Shown piece after piece: positions 1 to 7,959 of a stretch of 64,000 nt of DNA. Every line of letters begins with the position of its first letter. The stretch's first letter is position 1. The DNA comes from Candidatus Poribacteria bacterium (GTDB lineage Bacteria > Poribacteria > WGA-4E > WGA-3G): positions 5,005 to 69,004 of the forward strand of contig PYIY01000036.1 in NCBI GenBank assembly GCA_003635195.1, written 5' to 3'. The position numbers and the translations under genes are program-made. Under the pieces are notes generated by a model. It did not search any database. It saw only the letters and a list, made by a program, of their open reading frames with translations, and was not told where the DNA came from.

Positions 1-377
1 TGAACAGTGCCGTTTTCCTTGCCCTTTTCCTTACCAGCCTTAAGTGCCTGAGCGTACTCACCGGGTTGGCTCAACCTCGGAATGACTTCCGATACCTTCT
101 TATATTCCAATCGCTCCAATTTATCAAGCAAGAACGCTATTTTATCTGCATTCTGCACTTCACAGGCAGAAGAATACACCTCCAGATGTTGCTGCCATGT
201 CTCAACAGCAGCATATTCAAGATCCTCAAATTTGATGTCCCGGACATCCTCCCAACACGCAATTAGCATGCCCCCAGAAAATCCGATCCCCGCAAAAGCG
301 GCTATAAATATTAGGATGCATACAACCCAAAATAGGGTTAGCAAAACTTGAGAAAAGTGGTATAAGAATCGGAGCAT
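1..377 (-). CDS. Partial UB2H-type penicillin-binding protein / peptidoglycan glycosyltransferase, N-terminal part
   Basis: The frame is open from an ATG at 377 to the window edge, giving about 125 residues. A good ribosome site (GGAGG, complement of 383-387) sits before the ATG. Residues about 8-30 form one hydrophobic membrane segment, as in a bitopic inner-membrane protein. After it comes a segment with LLDKLERLEYKKVSEV and then RLSQPGEYA, which resembles the UB2H domain found just after the membrane anchor of PBP1b-type bifunctional peptidoglycan synthases. The transglycosylase and transpeptidase domains would lie beyond position 1 and cannot be seen. What is seen is the anchor and the UB2H-like motif; the enzyme identity is inferred. 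A lytic transglycosylase with the same anchor is the main alternative. Confidence 0.55.
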   Translation of the reverse strand, partial: MLRFLYHFSQVLLTLFWVVCILIFIAAFAGIGFSGGMLIACWEDVRDIKFEDLEYAAVETWQQHLEVYSSACEVQNADKIAFLLDKLERLEYKKVSEVIPRLSQPGEYAQALKAGKEKGKENGTV

Positions 378-418
378 TTTGTTTCTTGCCTCCTGCTTAA
401 TATTCAATAGGGTGGGAT

Positions 419-1117
419 TTACGGCACTCTATCGTTGACACCGGTTTTCCGCACCCTTTTAATCGTACAACCGATCGCCCTTGTCTTTTTTAATGCCTTC
501 GGAATATCTTTTCCGGCAATCACTAAATCCAAAGCGTCCTTGAGATAGTGCTTCGTCGGTTCTTTCCGACTGTTATCAATCGCTCCAGCATAGCGGAAGA
601 CGCGCGCTGCATCAAGGAGAAATACTTCGGGTGTTCTTCGTGCGCCGAAATAATCGGCGATCTTGTTCTCCGGGTCCTTTAGCACTGGAAATTCAAAACC
701 GTGTTTTTTACTATATGCTAAAATTTCCGCAACTTTTTCCTGTTTGTTTGAATTGATGCCGATAAACTGTACGTTCTTTTCGCCATAATGCTTAACCAGA
801 GTGGCGATCCGCTCGGCGTAATCAGTCGCTATAGGGCACTGCGTGGCAAGGAAGAGTACCACCGTAACGGGTTTTTCTTTGCTCAATTTGTACAGGGTGA
901 ATTCCGTGCCTTCAGCATCCTTAAGGGTAAAATCTTTGACGACAGCGTCAAGTTTTACTTTTTCCGACACCTCCTTCGCGAACCCCGTCCCTATGGTCCC
1001 AATAGAAAAAACGATTACCATGCATGCCCAATAAAAAACGGTTGAAACACGCGGTACCTTCTCAATAATCAAACGATCTCTCGCAAAGAAATATGTAAAA
1101 TGATTTAGACGCTGCAT
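419..1117 (-). CDS. Exported thioredoxin-fold (redoxin/AhpC-TSA) protein
   Basis: This is a 232-residue protein. A hydrophobic stretch at about residues 26-45 looks like a signal or anchor sequence, so it probably works outside the cytoplasm. The rest reads as a peroxiredoxin-like thioredoxin fold: DFTLKDAEGTEFTL opens the domain, VVLFLATQCPIATDYAERI carries the only cysteine of the active-site loop (C94), and FGARRTPEVFLLD contains the cis-proline segment. The loop is CPIA rather than CxxC, so a dithiol oxidoreductase is unlikely; one-cysteine redoxins of this kind occur in several phyla. The start is uncertain: no strong ribosome site precedes the ATG at 1117, and a GTG about 20 codons later would give a more ordinary signal peptide. 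It lies 41 bases upstream of the start of the penicillin-binding protein gene on the same strand. Confidence 0.75.
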   Translation of the reverse strand: MQRLNHFTYFFARDRLIIEKVPRVSTVFYWACMVIVFSIGTIGTGFAKEVSEKVKLDAVVKDFTLKDAEGTEFTLYKLSKEKPVTVVLFLATQCPIATDYAERIATLVKHYGEKNVQFIGINSNKQEKVAEILAYSKKHGFEFPVLKDPENKIADYFGARRTPEVFLLDAARVFRYAGAIDNSRKEPTKHYLKDALDLVIAGKDIPKALKKTRAIGCTIKRVRKTGVNDRVP

Positions 1118-1214
1118 TTGCTAATTTTTTTCCCTTAATTAAGACGTTAATAGCACCATTAGGTTTCAATTTTTTCGCAGAGACACACGCTGATATACAA
1201 TATTAATTTTTTTC

Positions 1215-1243
1215 TTGCATTCTTAAACTGCATATAATATAAT
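1215..1243 (+). promoter_or_regulatory. Sigma-70-like promoter of lexA
   Basis: TTGCAT at 1215-1220 and TATAAT at 1238-1243 are separated by 17 bases. Transcription would start near 1250, inside or just before the inverted repeat at 1252-1266, leaving a short leader before the ribosome site TAGGAG and the lexA ATG at 1282. Confidence 0.6.
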
Positions 1244-1251
1244 ATATACAT

Positions 1252-1266
1252 GTAAACTAATTTTAC
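1252..1266. promoter_or_regulatory. Candidate LexA operator (inverted repeat)
   Basis: GTAAACTAATTTTAC is a perfect inverted repeat of two 5-base arms (GTAAA / TTTAC) around 5 bases. It overlaps the expected transcription start and lies before the ribosome site, the usual place for a self-repressing operator. A further palindrome, TACATGTA, overlaps its left edge at 1247-1254. LexA boxes differ between phyla, so identification as the LexA site is an inference from position and symmetry. Confidence 0.4.
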
Positions 1267-1281
1267 CGTAGGAGATTACTC

Positions 1282-1947
1282 ATGGCAAAGTATTTGACTG
1301 CCAGACAACGGGAGATCTTTACCTATATTCAACGGCGCATCAAGGAAGGGTATCCCCCAACGATCCGTGAAATTGGTAGTAAATTCGGTTTCTCTGAAAA
1401 GGCAGCACACGATCATCTCAACGCGCTTGAGAAAAAAAAGTATATCGGACGGGAAGAAGGCAAACCCCGTGCGATTTCCATTCTGAAGGAAGCAGATCCG
1501 AAACTCGAAACCAGCAAGTGGCTGGAAGGACAGAACGCGAACCCAGCCTTAGCGGACGTGCAACGCGATATTGTAGAAATCCCGATTTTCGGACGCGTGG
1601 CAGCAGGTACGCCTTTACTTGCATCACAGAATATCGAAGGCACGCTTCCGATTCCGACACGCATGGTGAACAACCATGAGTGTTTTGCACTGCGTATCAT
1701 CGGTTCCAGCATGGTTGGTGCTGGTATCCTCGAAGGCGACTTTGTTATCGTTAGAAGGCAAGCAAACGCCGACCCCGGTGATATTGTTGTCGCACTTGTT
1801 GAAGACGAAGCAACCGTGAAACGTTTCTATATTGATGGAAATCGGGTCCGGTTACAACCTGAAAATCCAGCGATTGAACCGACTATCTTTAATGTTAATG
1901 ACGTGATGATACTCGGCAAGGTCATTGGGCTTCACCGTGAAATTTAG
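1282..1947 (+). CDS. lexA: LexA repressor, SOS response regulator
   Basis: The protein has 221 residues, slightly longer than typical LexA. Residues 1-65 are the winged-helix DNA-binding domain (LTARQREIFTYI, PPTIREIGSKFGFSEKAAHDHL). Residues about 96-215 are the S24 self-cleaving peptidase domain: the cleavage bond is A108-G109 in GRVAAGTP, the serine is S143 in GSSM, and the general base is K180 in EATVKRF. It represses DNA-damage genes until RecA filaments trigger self-cleavage. The longer linker between the domains is the only unusual part. TAGGAG before the ATG supports this start. It stands alone, with its own promoter, an inverted repeat that may be its operator, and a shared terminator downstream. 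Confidence 0.96.
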   Translation: MAKYLTARQREIFTYIQRRIKEGYPPTIREIGSKFGFSEKAAHDHLNALEKKKYIGREEGKPRAISILKEADPKLETSKWLEGQNANPALADVQRDIVEIPIFGRVAAGTPLLASQNIEGTLPIPTRMVNNHECFALRIIGSSMVGAGILEGDFVIVRRQANADPGDIVVALVEDEATVKRFYIDGNRVRLQPENPAIEPTIFNVNDVMILGKVIGLHREI

Positions 1948-1979
1948 TGAAATCCTTTTACACGCATGACCTCAATCGG

Positions 1980-2005
1980 ATGGGCAGAGAAAAATATCTG
2001 CCCAT
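1980..2005. terminator. Bidirectional terminator between lexA and the HAD gene
   Basis: ATGGGCAGA (1980-1988) pairs perfectly with TCTGCCCAT (1997-2005) across an 8-base A-rich loop. The two flanking genes converge here, so the hairpin can serve both. Only short T runs follow on either strand. Confidence 0.6.
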
Positions 2006-2017
2006 TCTCCTCAAATT

Positions 2018-2767
2018 CTACGCCGATGCCAAAAAATCAGTCAGCTCGTGTAGGTGTGAAAGTTGAACATCCACCATAGACGGATCCGGGCATGTTTTCG
2101 TTTGATCGCCAACAAGCCATGCTGTCCACATTCCAGCGTTTTTCCCACCGACCATATCCGCGCTATAACTATCCCCAACGTAGATAGCATGTGCCGGAGT
2201 AACACCCAATTCCGATAAAGCCGCTTCAAAAATGCGAGCGTCCGGTTTTGCTATGCCTAAAACCGTAGAATCTATGATCGCCTCAAGCAACGGAGTGAGT
2301 CCATATTCATCACACCAGCCTCGGGTATTCCCAAAGTTATTGCTAATCACAGCAAGTTGATAGGTGCCATGAAGCGTTTCGAGCCATCGTCGATTGTCTG
2401 CAAGGCTCTCAGCGGCACCTGTGCAAAACCACTCGACATACGCCTCTTTCATTTTCTCGCTCAACCCGAGTCGTTTGTAAATCCCGTCTGCAATCGCATC
2501 AGTCGTCTCACGTAAATTACAGCGCGCCGCATATTCAGATGCAACTACGCCAACCGGTAGCATTGAACCATCTTGATAAGACCATTCATGCGAAGCATCT
2601 CCGAGAGCGAATTCTGTTATTGTCTCCTTATCTGCCTTGTCAAATGCCTCACGCGTAATTTCTGGATGCCGCTCGTGGATAAACTGATACGCCCGCTCCA
2701 ACCAATGGGTGCCGTTTCCGTCTAAAGTTCCGCCAAAATCAAATATTAAGGCGCGGATGTCTTTCAT
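2018..2767 (-). CDS. HAD-superfamily hydrolase
   Basis: The protein has 249 residues and the complete HAD motif set. Motif I is LIFDFGGTLD (nucleophile D10; glycine where many phosphatases have the second aspartate, as in the DFGGT subgroup). Motif II is AVISNNF, motif III is the lysine in GIAKPDARIF, and motif IV is IYVGDSYSADM. The helical cap sits between motifs I and II at about residues 20-120, as in the haloacid dehalogenase/phosphoglycolate phosphatase class. It is cytosolic and probably removes phosphate from a small molecule; the substrate cannot be told. An AAAAGGAA ribosome site precedes the ATG. It lies 24 bases downstream of the glycosyltransferase gene and is probably in the same transcript. 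Confidence 0.88.
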   Translation of the reverse strand: MKDIRALIFDFGGTLDGNGTHWLERAYQFIHERHPEITREAFDKADKETITEFALGDASHEWSYQDGSMLPVGVVASEYAARCNLRETTDAIADGIYKRLGLSEKMKEAYVEWFCTGAAESLADNRRWLETLHGTYQLAVISNNFGNTRGWCDEYGLTPLLEAIIDSTVLGIAKPDARIFEAALSELGVTPAHAIYVGDSYSADMVGGKNAGMWTAWLVGDQTKTCPDPSMVDVQLSHLHELTDFLASA

Positions 2768-2791
2768 TCGTGTTCCTTTTTAGTGTTTTAG

Positions 2792-3823
2792 TCAGGCAGC
2801 ATGTAACTGCTGCCGTAATTTTAGCTCCAATGCCTTTATGACTTCAGGCGTGCTAATTTCTGTCATGCAGAGATATAGCGCATCTTGCCGATGACATGTC
2901 CGCTTATAGCACGGACGACATTCAACCGGTTTCTCAACAATGGTATGTTCTGCACCATAAGGCTTATGGCGTACCGGATCAGTTGGACCGAAGAGTGCTA
3001 TCGTCGGTGTACCAACAGCTGCTGCGATGTGCATAGGGCCACTATCACAGGTCAAGCACACCTCACATCTCTCTAAGAGCGCGCCGAGTTGTAAAATTGA
3101 GGTGCTTCCAATAAGGTTGATTGCCGGTAATGCAGCAGGCAAATCATCAGTGAGTGCCTGCTCTGCGGATGAGCCGGTCAATACGATTCTTGCATTCGGG
3201 ACGAGATGTTCAATGTGGTGGATAACCTCAACGAAATTCGTTATATCCCACCGTTTTGTACGCCACGTTGTGCCTAAATTGAGAGCAACAAGCCTATCGG
3301 TTGCAGAGACACCTTCAGCGTGCAAGAGGTCTTGAATCATTTCGCGGTCAGCATCCGTATGCCAAAACTCCAGAAAATCTGGGGCAGCGTTGATATTCAG
3401 TAACCGCAGGACCCGTAAATACCGATGCACCTCATGGACCTTTTTAGTATCCTTACACGATGCGGTTAGCAACATGCCGCGCCCGCTAACGTTTGTGCCA
3501 ATACGTATCGGCACCCGCGCAAGGAATGGTAGCAACGCGTTTCGGAACGAAGTCGGATGCAACACAATGGCGGCATCAAATACGATTTCGCGTATCTGAC
3601 GCATTAATTCCGTGAGAGACCGGTAGAAGCCACGGTTTTTGGTATCAACGATGCAAGTATCAACATACGGGTGCGTTTCCATCAAATCCGCTACACGCGG
3701 TCGTAACAGGAGTGCCAAATTGGATTCGGGATAGGCATGTTTCAAAGCACGCAAGGCAGGTGTCAGGAGCACCATATCGCCGATCCAGCCGCCTGTTTGA
3801 CACACCAAAATATTTTGCATCAT
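2792..3823 (-). CDS. Glycosyltransferase family 9 (heptosyltransferase-like)
   Basis: The protein has 343 residues with the two-lobed GT-B layout of ADP-heptose:LPS heptosyltransferases. The N-terminal lobe starts with ILVCQTGGWIGDMVLLTPAL. The C-terminal lobe has the nucleotide-sugar signature LTCDSGPMHIAAAVGTPTIALFG, seen here at about residues 257-278. Several cysteines near the C-terminus (ECRPCYKRTCH) also occur in many GT9 members. It would add a sugar, possibly heptose, to the inner core of lipopolysaccharide at the cytoplasmic face of the inner membrane. WaaF/RfaF is the closest named relative, but the acceptor is unknown. Two adjacent ATGs (3823, 3820) follow a weak ribosome site. 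It sits between the HAD and PHP genes on the same strand. Confidence 0.85.
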   Translation of the reverse strand: MMQNILVCQTGGWIGDMVLLTPALRALKHAYPESNLALLLRPRVADLMETHPYVDTCIVDTKNRGFYRSLTELMRQIREIVFDAAIVLHPTSFRNALLPFLARVPIRIGTNVSGRGMLLTASCKDTKKVHEVHRYLRVLRLLNINAAPDFLEFWHTDADREMIQDLLHAEGVSATDRLVALNLGTTWRTKRWDITNFVEVIHHIEHLVPNARIVLTGSSAEQALTDDLPAALPAINLIGSTSILQLGALLERCEVCLTCDSGPMHIAAAVGTPTIALFGPTDPVRHKPYGAEHTIVEKPVECRPCYKRTCHRQDALYLCMTEISTPEVIKALELKLRQQLHAA

Positions 3824-3855
3824 CGCACCTATAAAAAGATGACAAGATGTCTACC

Positions 3856-4731
3856 TTAGAAGAAAAACGGATTTGACCAGGCTTTTTTACCGGTTTCGTC
3901 TGTTATTTCAACACGAACGTATTTAGCCCCGTTCGGAACGCTATATGTCGCTTCAGTCAAGAGTTCGCCATCCGATGGAAGAATCCGCCGACCGCGACTA
4001 CACTCCGCTTTAAAAACGATTGATTGTGCGGGTGAACATTTGACCGTTACCTCGCCATCCTCTAACGCCAAATCCACAATTTCGGGTCCGAGCGTAGAAT
4101 AGAACGCACCTGTTCGGAACGCTTTCATGATGCTCTCAATCGTCAATTCTTCCGCTTTCACCATAATCCAGCCGTGAAAGCAGTCGTGTTCGGTTCCGTG
4201 TGCATCATCCGAAGCGATGCCGAGAACAGGTCCACCTCTATCCAGCAAGTCATCCCATGCCTGTTCCGAGAAACCTTTGCCGATGCCCATACACGTGTCG
4301 TTATAGACCTCAATAGCGAAATACCCGCGTAACGGCAGATAATCTGTAATCGTGTGTCCAGACCAATAGGGATGACACAAAACGGCTTCACCCCCCTGTG
4401 CTTTAATCTCGTCAAGCACTGCGTTCGGATGCATCTTTGCGCAATTGATTGTCTCATGGATATTAATCGCTACAAAATGATACGTCGCACCGCCATACGG
4501 ATTTGACGGATGCACCTCACTCCCTGATATTGCCAAAAAGTCTGATGTACTGTAAGCACTCACATCGTTAACCTTACGGTGATCTGTTAGCACGAGAAAA
4601 TCGTAGCCTGCTTCACGGTATGCTGCGAACCGATCTCGCATGGAGAGCTGCCCATCAGACTCCGTGCTATGACTATGTGTATTCCCTCGATACCATTGTC
4701 CCGGTTGTTGAAAAGGGTTTGCGTTGAACAT
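3856..4731 (-). CDS. PHP-domain metal-dependent phosphoesterase
   Basis: The ATG at 4731 is chosen because AAGGAG lies six bases before it; an ATG 33 bases further upstream lacks one. The protein then has 291 residues. Its N-terminal half is a PHP domain: GNTHSHSTESDG gives the first metal-binding histidines, FLVLTDHRKV the next, and EVHPSN, VLCHPYW and SDDAHG supply the remaining ligands. The last 80 residues look like a small beta-sandwich. PHP proteins hydrolyse phosphoesters using a trinuclear metal site; here the substrate is unknown. No signal peptide is seen. The ATG faces the LamG gene across a 261-base divergent intergenic region. Confidence 0.82.
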   Translation of the reverse strand: MFNANPFQQPGQWYRGNTHSHSTESDGQLSMRDRFAAYREAGYDFLVLTDHRKVNDVSAYSTSDFLAISGSEVHPSNPYGGATYHFVAINIHETINCAKMHPNAVLDEIKAQGGEAVLCHPYWSGHTITDYLPLRGYFAIEVYNDTCMGIGKGFSEQAWDDLLDRGGPVLGIASDDAHGTEHDCFHGWIMVKAEELTIESIMKAFRTGAFYSTLGPEIVDLALEDGEVTVKCSPAQSIVFKAECSRGRRILPSDGELLTEATYSVPNGAKYVRVEITDETGKKAWSNPFFF

Positions 4732-4928
4732 ATCTGACTCCTTGCTTCGTAATGATGTATTCAAGTTCTTGGGGATGCTGATTTATCAATCTATCGAACA
4801 TCCTTTACGCGACCACCACTATTTTAGCATATACAAAATCTGCTTGTCAATAATTCCTCAATTCCAGTCCAGAGCCATTCAATTTTATTTATTTTACCAT
4901 AAATAACCTTTCTACAATAGCGAGTGTC

Positions 4929-4957
4929 TTGACAACTCGCCTGATTTGTGGTAATAT
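4929..4957 (+). promoter_or_regulatory. Strong sigma-70-like promoter of the LamG gene
   Basis: TTGACA (4929-4934) and TAATAT (4952-4957) are spaced by 17 bases. The start would be near 4964, about 29 bases before the ATG at 4993, with the ribosome site GGAGG at 4982-4986 in between. The rest of the 4732-4928 intergenic stretch is AT-rich and shows nothing else I can name. Confidence 0.6.
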
Positions 4958-4992
4958 TATACATATTTATTCTATCTCTATGGAGGTAACTC

Positions 4993-5775
4993 ATGAAACA
5001 ACTGTTTCTAATTTTATTCCTTGTGTCGGTATGCACCACTTTTGTTGCTGCTGATTTGCTGGAAGGACTCGTCTTGTATATGCCGCTTGACGAAGGGAAC
5101 GGTAAAAAGACGGAGGATTTCTCAGAAAACGGCTTTGAAGGCGAACTCGTTGGGGGCGCGAAATGGGTTGATGGCAAATTCGGAAAAGCTCTCGAATTTA
5201 GCGCGTCCAGCGATTTTGTTGAAGTTGGAGACGATGAGGCTTTTCACATCGAAGATGAAATCACGCAAGCCGCGTGGATTAATCTCAACCGGCTGCCAAG
5301 CGCACACGCTATCGTTTTCGGCACCCGTATGGGTGGCGGTGGAAGACACATCGGATTCGGCTACGGGATGAACCCCGGAAACGGCATCAAGGTTTGGACA
5401 AACGGTGCTGGCGGAGGGTTCTTGGACATTAACGATAACAAAACCGGCTTGGATACCGGTAAATGGTATTACCTTTCCTATACCCATACATCGGACAACA
5501 AAGGCAAGGTAAAAATTTATGTGGATGGCAAGGTAACACACGAGCAGGATTCTAATAATCCGGTAGCACCTGCGGGATCTACAAGCCGAATTCAGATCGG
5601 TACATGGGCAGGTGAAGCCTGGCCCGGTATGGTTGATGAGGTGCGCCTCTGGAATCGTGCCCTCTCTGATGACGAAATGGAACAGAGCATGGAGATGGGG
5701 GCTGATGAATTCTTGGCTGTCAGCCCGAAGGATAAACTTGCCACGTCTTGGGGCAAAATTAAGAAACTTCGCTAG
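4993..5775 (+). CDS. Secreted LamG / concanavalin A-like lectin domain protein
   Basis: This 260-residue protein starts with a clear signal peptide (residues 1-20, cut after VAA). Residues about 25-235 form one LamG/laminin-G-like jelly roll: GLVLYMPLDEG and GKFGKALEFSASSDFVEV are typical opening strands, KWYYLSYTHTSDNKGKVKIYVDG is the central strand pair, and VDEVRLWNRALSDDEM is the hallmark closing segment. Such domains bind carbohydrates or act as adhesion modules. The final 35 residues (SPKDKLATSWGKIKKL) form a short charged tail. There is no sorting domain or lipobox, so it is probably released. It has its own strong promoter and ribosome site and no operon partner. Confidence 0.85.
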   Translation: MKQLFLILFLVSVCTTFVAADLLEGLVLYMPLDEGNGKKTEDFSENGFEGELVGGAKWVDGKFGKALEFSASSDFVEVGDDEAFHIEDEITQAAWINLNRLPSAHAIVFGTRMGGGGRHIGFGYGMNPGNGIKVWTNGAGGGFLDINDNKTGLDTGKWYYLSYTHTSDNKGKVKIYVDGKVTHEQDSNNPVAPAGSTSRIQIGTWAGEAWPGMVDEVRLWNRALSDDEMEQSMEMGADEFLAVSPKDKLATSWGKIKKLR

Positions 5776-5786
5776 CTAACTGAAAT

Positions 5787-5809
5787 GAGGCGGCAACTTT
5801 TGTCGCCTC
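5787..5809 (+). terminator. Stem-loop after the LamG gene
   Basis: GAGGCGGCAA (5787-5796) pairs with TTGTCGCCTC (5800-5809) through ten pairs including one G-T, around a 3-base loop. No proper T run follows, so it could also act on translation of the next gene, whose ATG lies only 8 bases further on. Confidence 0.5.
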
Positions 5810-5816
5810 TCTCCTT

Positions 5817-6389
5817 ATGATTCAGCCCCGAAACGCTATGGAACAGTACGACTCCGTTTTAAAACGGCTCGAAAAAACGGCAAAACAGTATACCAATATC
5901 GCACCAGAGAACGGGCAGTTTCTCTCTATCCTTATCCGCGCTATTCGCGCACAAAATGTCCTTGAAGTCGGGACAAGTAACGGTTATTCTGCAATCTGGA
6001 TCGCTGCAGCCCTGAAAGAGACAGGCGGAAGACTCATCACGTTGGAGTTTGATCCGGCGCGAGCTGCTGAGGCACAAGCGTACCTTCAGGAAGTTGGGCT
6101 TGACAGCATCGTTGAGATACGTGTCGGAAACGCGCTTGACGAGATCCCGAAATGCGACGCGACATTTGATCTTGTGTTTCTTGACGCAGAAAAGGACGAA
6201 TACCGACGCTATCTGGAATTGGCGTTGCCGAACATCCGACCAGGTGGTTTAATCGTTGCTGACGACACCGTAACGATGCGCGACGAAATGCCGGACTATA
6301 TCGAATTCGTCTCTAACACACCGATATTACATTCTGTTGATATTCCGTTAGACGACGGTATCATTTTGAGCTATAAGACCGAGAATTAA
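5817..6389 (+). CDS. Class I SAM-dependent O-methyltransferase
   Basis: The 190-residue protein matches the catechol/caffeoyl-CoA type O-methyltransferase family: NVLEVGTSNGYSAIWIA is the SAM-binding motif I, LITLEFDP is motif II with the acidic ribose-binding residue, FDLVFLDAEKDEYRRYLE is the metal- and SAM-binding segment, and GGLIVADDTV follows. The acceptor is unknown. Two starts are possible (ATG 5817 or ATG 5838); neither has a recognisable ribosome site. The strong hairpin just upstream suggests either a terminator after which a short or leaderless message begins, or structural control of initiation. The aminotransferase gene follows within 90 bases. Confidence 0.88.
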   Translation: MIQPRNAMEQYDSVLKRLEKTAKQYTNIAPENGQFLSILIRAIRAQNVLEVGTSNGYSAIWIAAALKETGGRLITLEFDPARAAEAQAYLQEVGLDSIVEIRVGNALDEIPKCDATFDLVFLDAEKDEYRRYLELALPNIRPGGLIVADDTVTMRDEMPDYIEFVSNTPILHSVDIPLDDGIILSYKTEN

Positions 6390-6475
6390 ATAAACCCACG
6401 AGGATATTCAAAATTTCGCTGCAATCTAAGCTCTCAGACAAATCCACCCGCTTCAGTGAATCCGTCATCCGTGGT

Positions 6476-7606
6476 ATGACGCAGCTCTGCTTGCGCTACA
6501 ATGCGATTAACCTCTCCCAAGGTACGCCAGCCTATCAACCGCCTCCCGAAGTCAAAGCCGCCGCGATTGCGGCAATCCAAGAAGGATATAATCAATATAG
6601 CATCACATGGGGTGCACCGTCGTTTCGAGAAGCAATTGCACAAAAAATGACGACATTTAACGGCATCCCGACAGATCCGAATAAAAACATCACTGTCACA
6701 TGCGGTTCAACTGAAGGCATGCTTTCTGCGCTCCTCGCAATCATCAACGCTGGCGACGAGATTATCATCTTTGAACCGTTTTATGAGAATTACGGACCGG
6801 ATACGATCATCTCTGGTGCAAAACCTATTTATGTCGCATTACAAGAGACACCCGCATCTGGCGGTACTATCCACTTTACCTACGACCCTACCGAACTCCG
6901 TGACGCGTTCTCTACCAACACAAAAGCGATTGTCATAAATACCCCGAATAATCCTCTCGGCAAGGTATTTACGCTTGACGAACTGCAAGAAATTGCGGAT
7001 CTCTGCTGCGAATACGACTGCCTCGCGATTACCGATGAAATCTACGAGCACATGATCTATGATGAAAAGCCGCATATCAGCATTGGCTCTCTGCCACAGA
7101 TGCGGGATCGGACGATTACTGTATCAGGATTGAGCAAGGCGTATTCTATGACAGGATGGCGATTGGGTTATGTCGTCGCACCGGAGATTTTAACCGATGC
7201 GATCCGCAAAATGCACGACTTCCTCACTGTCGGCGCACCACATCCACTTCAGCGTGCCGGGGTCGTCGCCCTCAATTTACCACCGAGTTATCATAAAGAT
7301 TTGGTGGCAAAATATGACAAGAATCGCAAACGTCTTGTGAATGATCTCACAGCAGCTGGATTCCTTTGCCATCAACCGGAGGGCGCGTATTACATTATGA
7401 CAGACATAACCGATTTTGGATTCCCCGATGATACAACCTTTGCCCATTGGTTAGTGAAGGAAATTGGTGTAGGCGGTGTGCCCGGATCCAGTTTCTACAG
7501 CCGTCCACATCTCGGCAGGACAAAGTTCAGGTTTATGTTTAGTATGGCGGATGACATCCTTGCTGACGCTGCCGAACGCTTGATGCAGATCAAAACGAAA
7601 ATTTAA
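6476..7606 (+). CDS. PLP-dependent aminotransferase, class I/II
   Basis: From the ATG at 6476 the protein has 376 residues. The fold-type I signatures are clear: AINLSQGTP at the substrate-binding N-terminus, NTPNNPLGK with the cofactor-contacting asparagine, LAITDEIYEHMIYD with the PLP aspartate and tyrosine, and VSGLSKAYSMTGWRLGY with the Schiff-base lysine near residue 221. It transfers amino groups between an amino acid and a 2-oxo acid; the substrate is not clear. The frame stays open upstream and encodes LSDKSTRFSESVIRG, a segment typical of this family's N-terminus, so the real start is probably a non-ATG codon around 6404-6419 after ACGAGG. Both flanking genes are on the same strand. 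Confidence 0.9.
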   Translation: MTQLCLRYNAINLSQGTPAYQPPPEVKAAAIAAIQEGYNQYSITWGAPSFREAIAQKMTTFNGIPTDPNKNITVTCGSTEGMLSALLAIINAGDEIIIFEPFYENYGPDTIISGAKPIYVALQETPASGGTIHFTYDPTELRDAFSTNTKAIVINTPNNPLGKVFTLDELQEIADLCCEYDCLAITDEIYEHMIYDEKPHISIGSLPQMRDRTITVSGLSKAYSMTGWRLGYVVAPEILTDAIRKMHDFLTVGAPHPLQRAGVVALNLPPSYHKDLVAKYDKNRKRLVNDLTAAGFLCHQPEGAYYIMTDITDFGFPDDTTFAHWLVKEIGVGGVPGSSFYSRPHLGRTKFRFMFSMADDILADAAERLMQIKTKI

Positions 7607-7611
7607 AAAAG

Positions 7612-7734
7612 TTAAGACTTACCCATGCCCTCTTAAAGTCCCCCTGATAAGGGGATTTAGGGGGTTTAAAATAAGGGAATCACTGCTTTTTGCCTCTAAA
7701 TGTTCGATATTTGCTCAATTTGCGTAAGTCCTAA
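7612..7734. mobile_element. MITE-like element with GGACTTACGCA-type ends
   Basis: This stretch of about 123 bases is bounded by TTAAGACTTACCCA (7612-7625) and TGCGTAAGTCCTAA (7721-7734), inverted copies matching at 12 of 14 bases. It is noncoding. The same ends, in perfect form, bound a similar-length element at 56343-56463. No transposase lies inside. The centre contains the C/G-rich palindromic repeat at 7635-7667. Confidence 0.55.
7635..7667. repeat. Dispersed palindromic repeat, copy 1
   Basis: AAAGTCCCCCTGATAAGGGG followed by ATTTAGGGGGTTT. A near-identical copy lies at 59528-59563, differing by one extra G. CCCCCT and AGGGGG arms can fold into alternative hairpins. Confidence 0.6.
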
Positions 7735-7751
7735 ATTACAGGAACACTGAT

Positions 7752-7958
7752 ATGGACATCTCCCTTGAAAATGAGACACTGAACCTCTACAGAAGAGAAA
7801 TTGAGGCACTTCTTCAGCGTGATGAAAAGTATAAGGCTTTAGGGCCCACTGAGCTTGAGGCCATTGTGAACGCATTTGAATTTACGTTGAAAAACGGACG
7901 CGAAAAGGTCAGAGCCCAAATGCTTTATGATCTTATCCATGAGAAAAGGGACACCTAA
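7752..7958 (+). CDS. Small protein upstream of the Rad50-like ATPase
   Basis: This 68-residue protein is charged, predicted mostly helical and not recognised. The ATG follows ACAGGAACACTGAT, which contains an AGGA ribosome site. Its stop is one base before the ATG of the Rad50-like gene, so the two are surely cotranslated or cotranscribed. The second half (LEAIVNAFEFTLKNGREKVRAQMLYDLIHEK) suggests a small helical bundle. The tight pairing implies a function with the ATPase, for example as a partner subunit in place of a nuclease, but that is inference. Confidence 0.7.
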   Translation: MDISLENETLNLYRREIEALLQRDEKYKALGPTELEAIVNAFEFTLKNGREKVRAQMLYDLIHEKRDT

Positions 7959-7959
7959 T

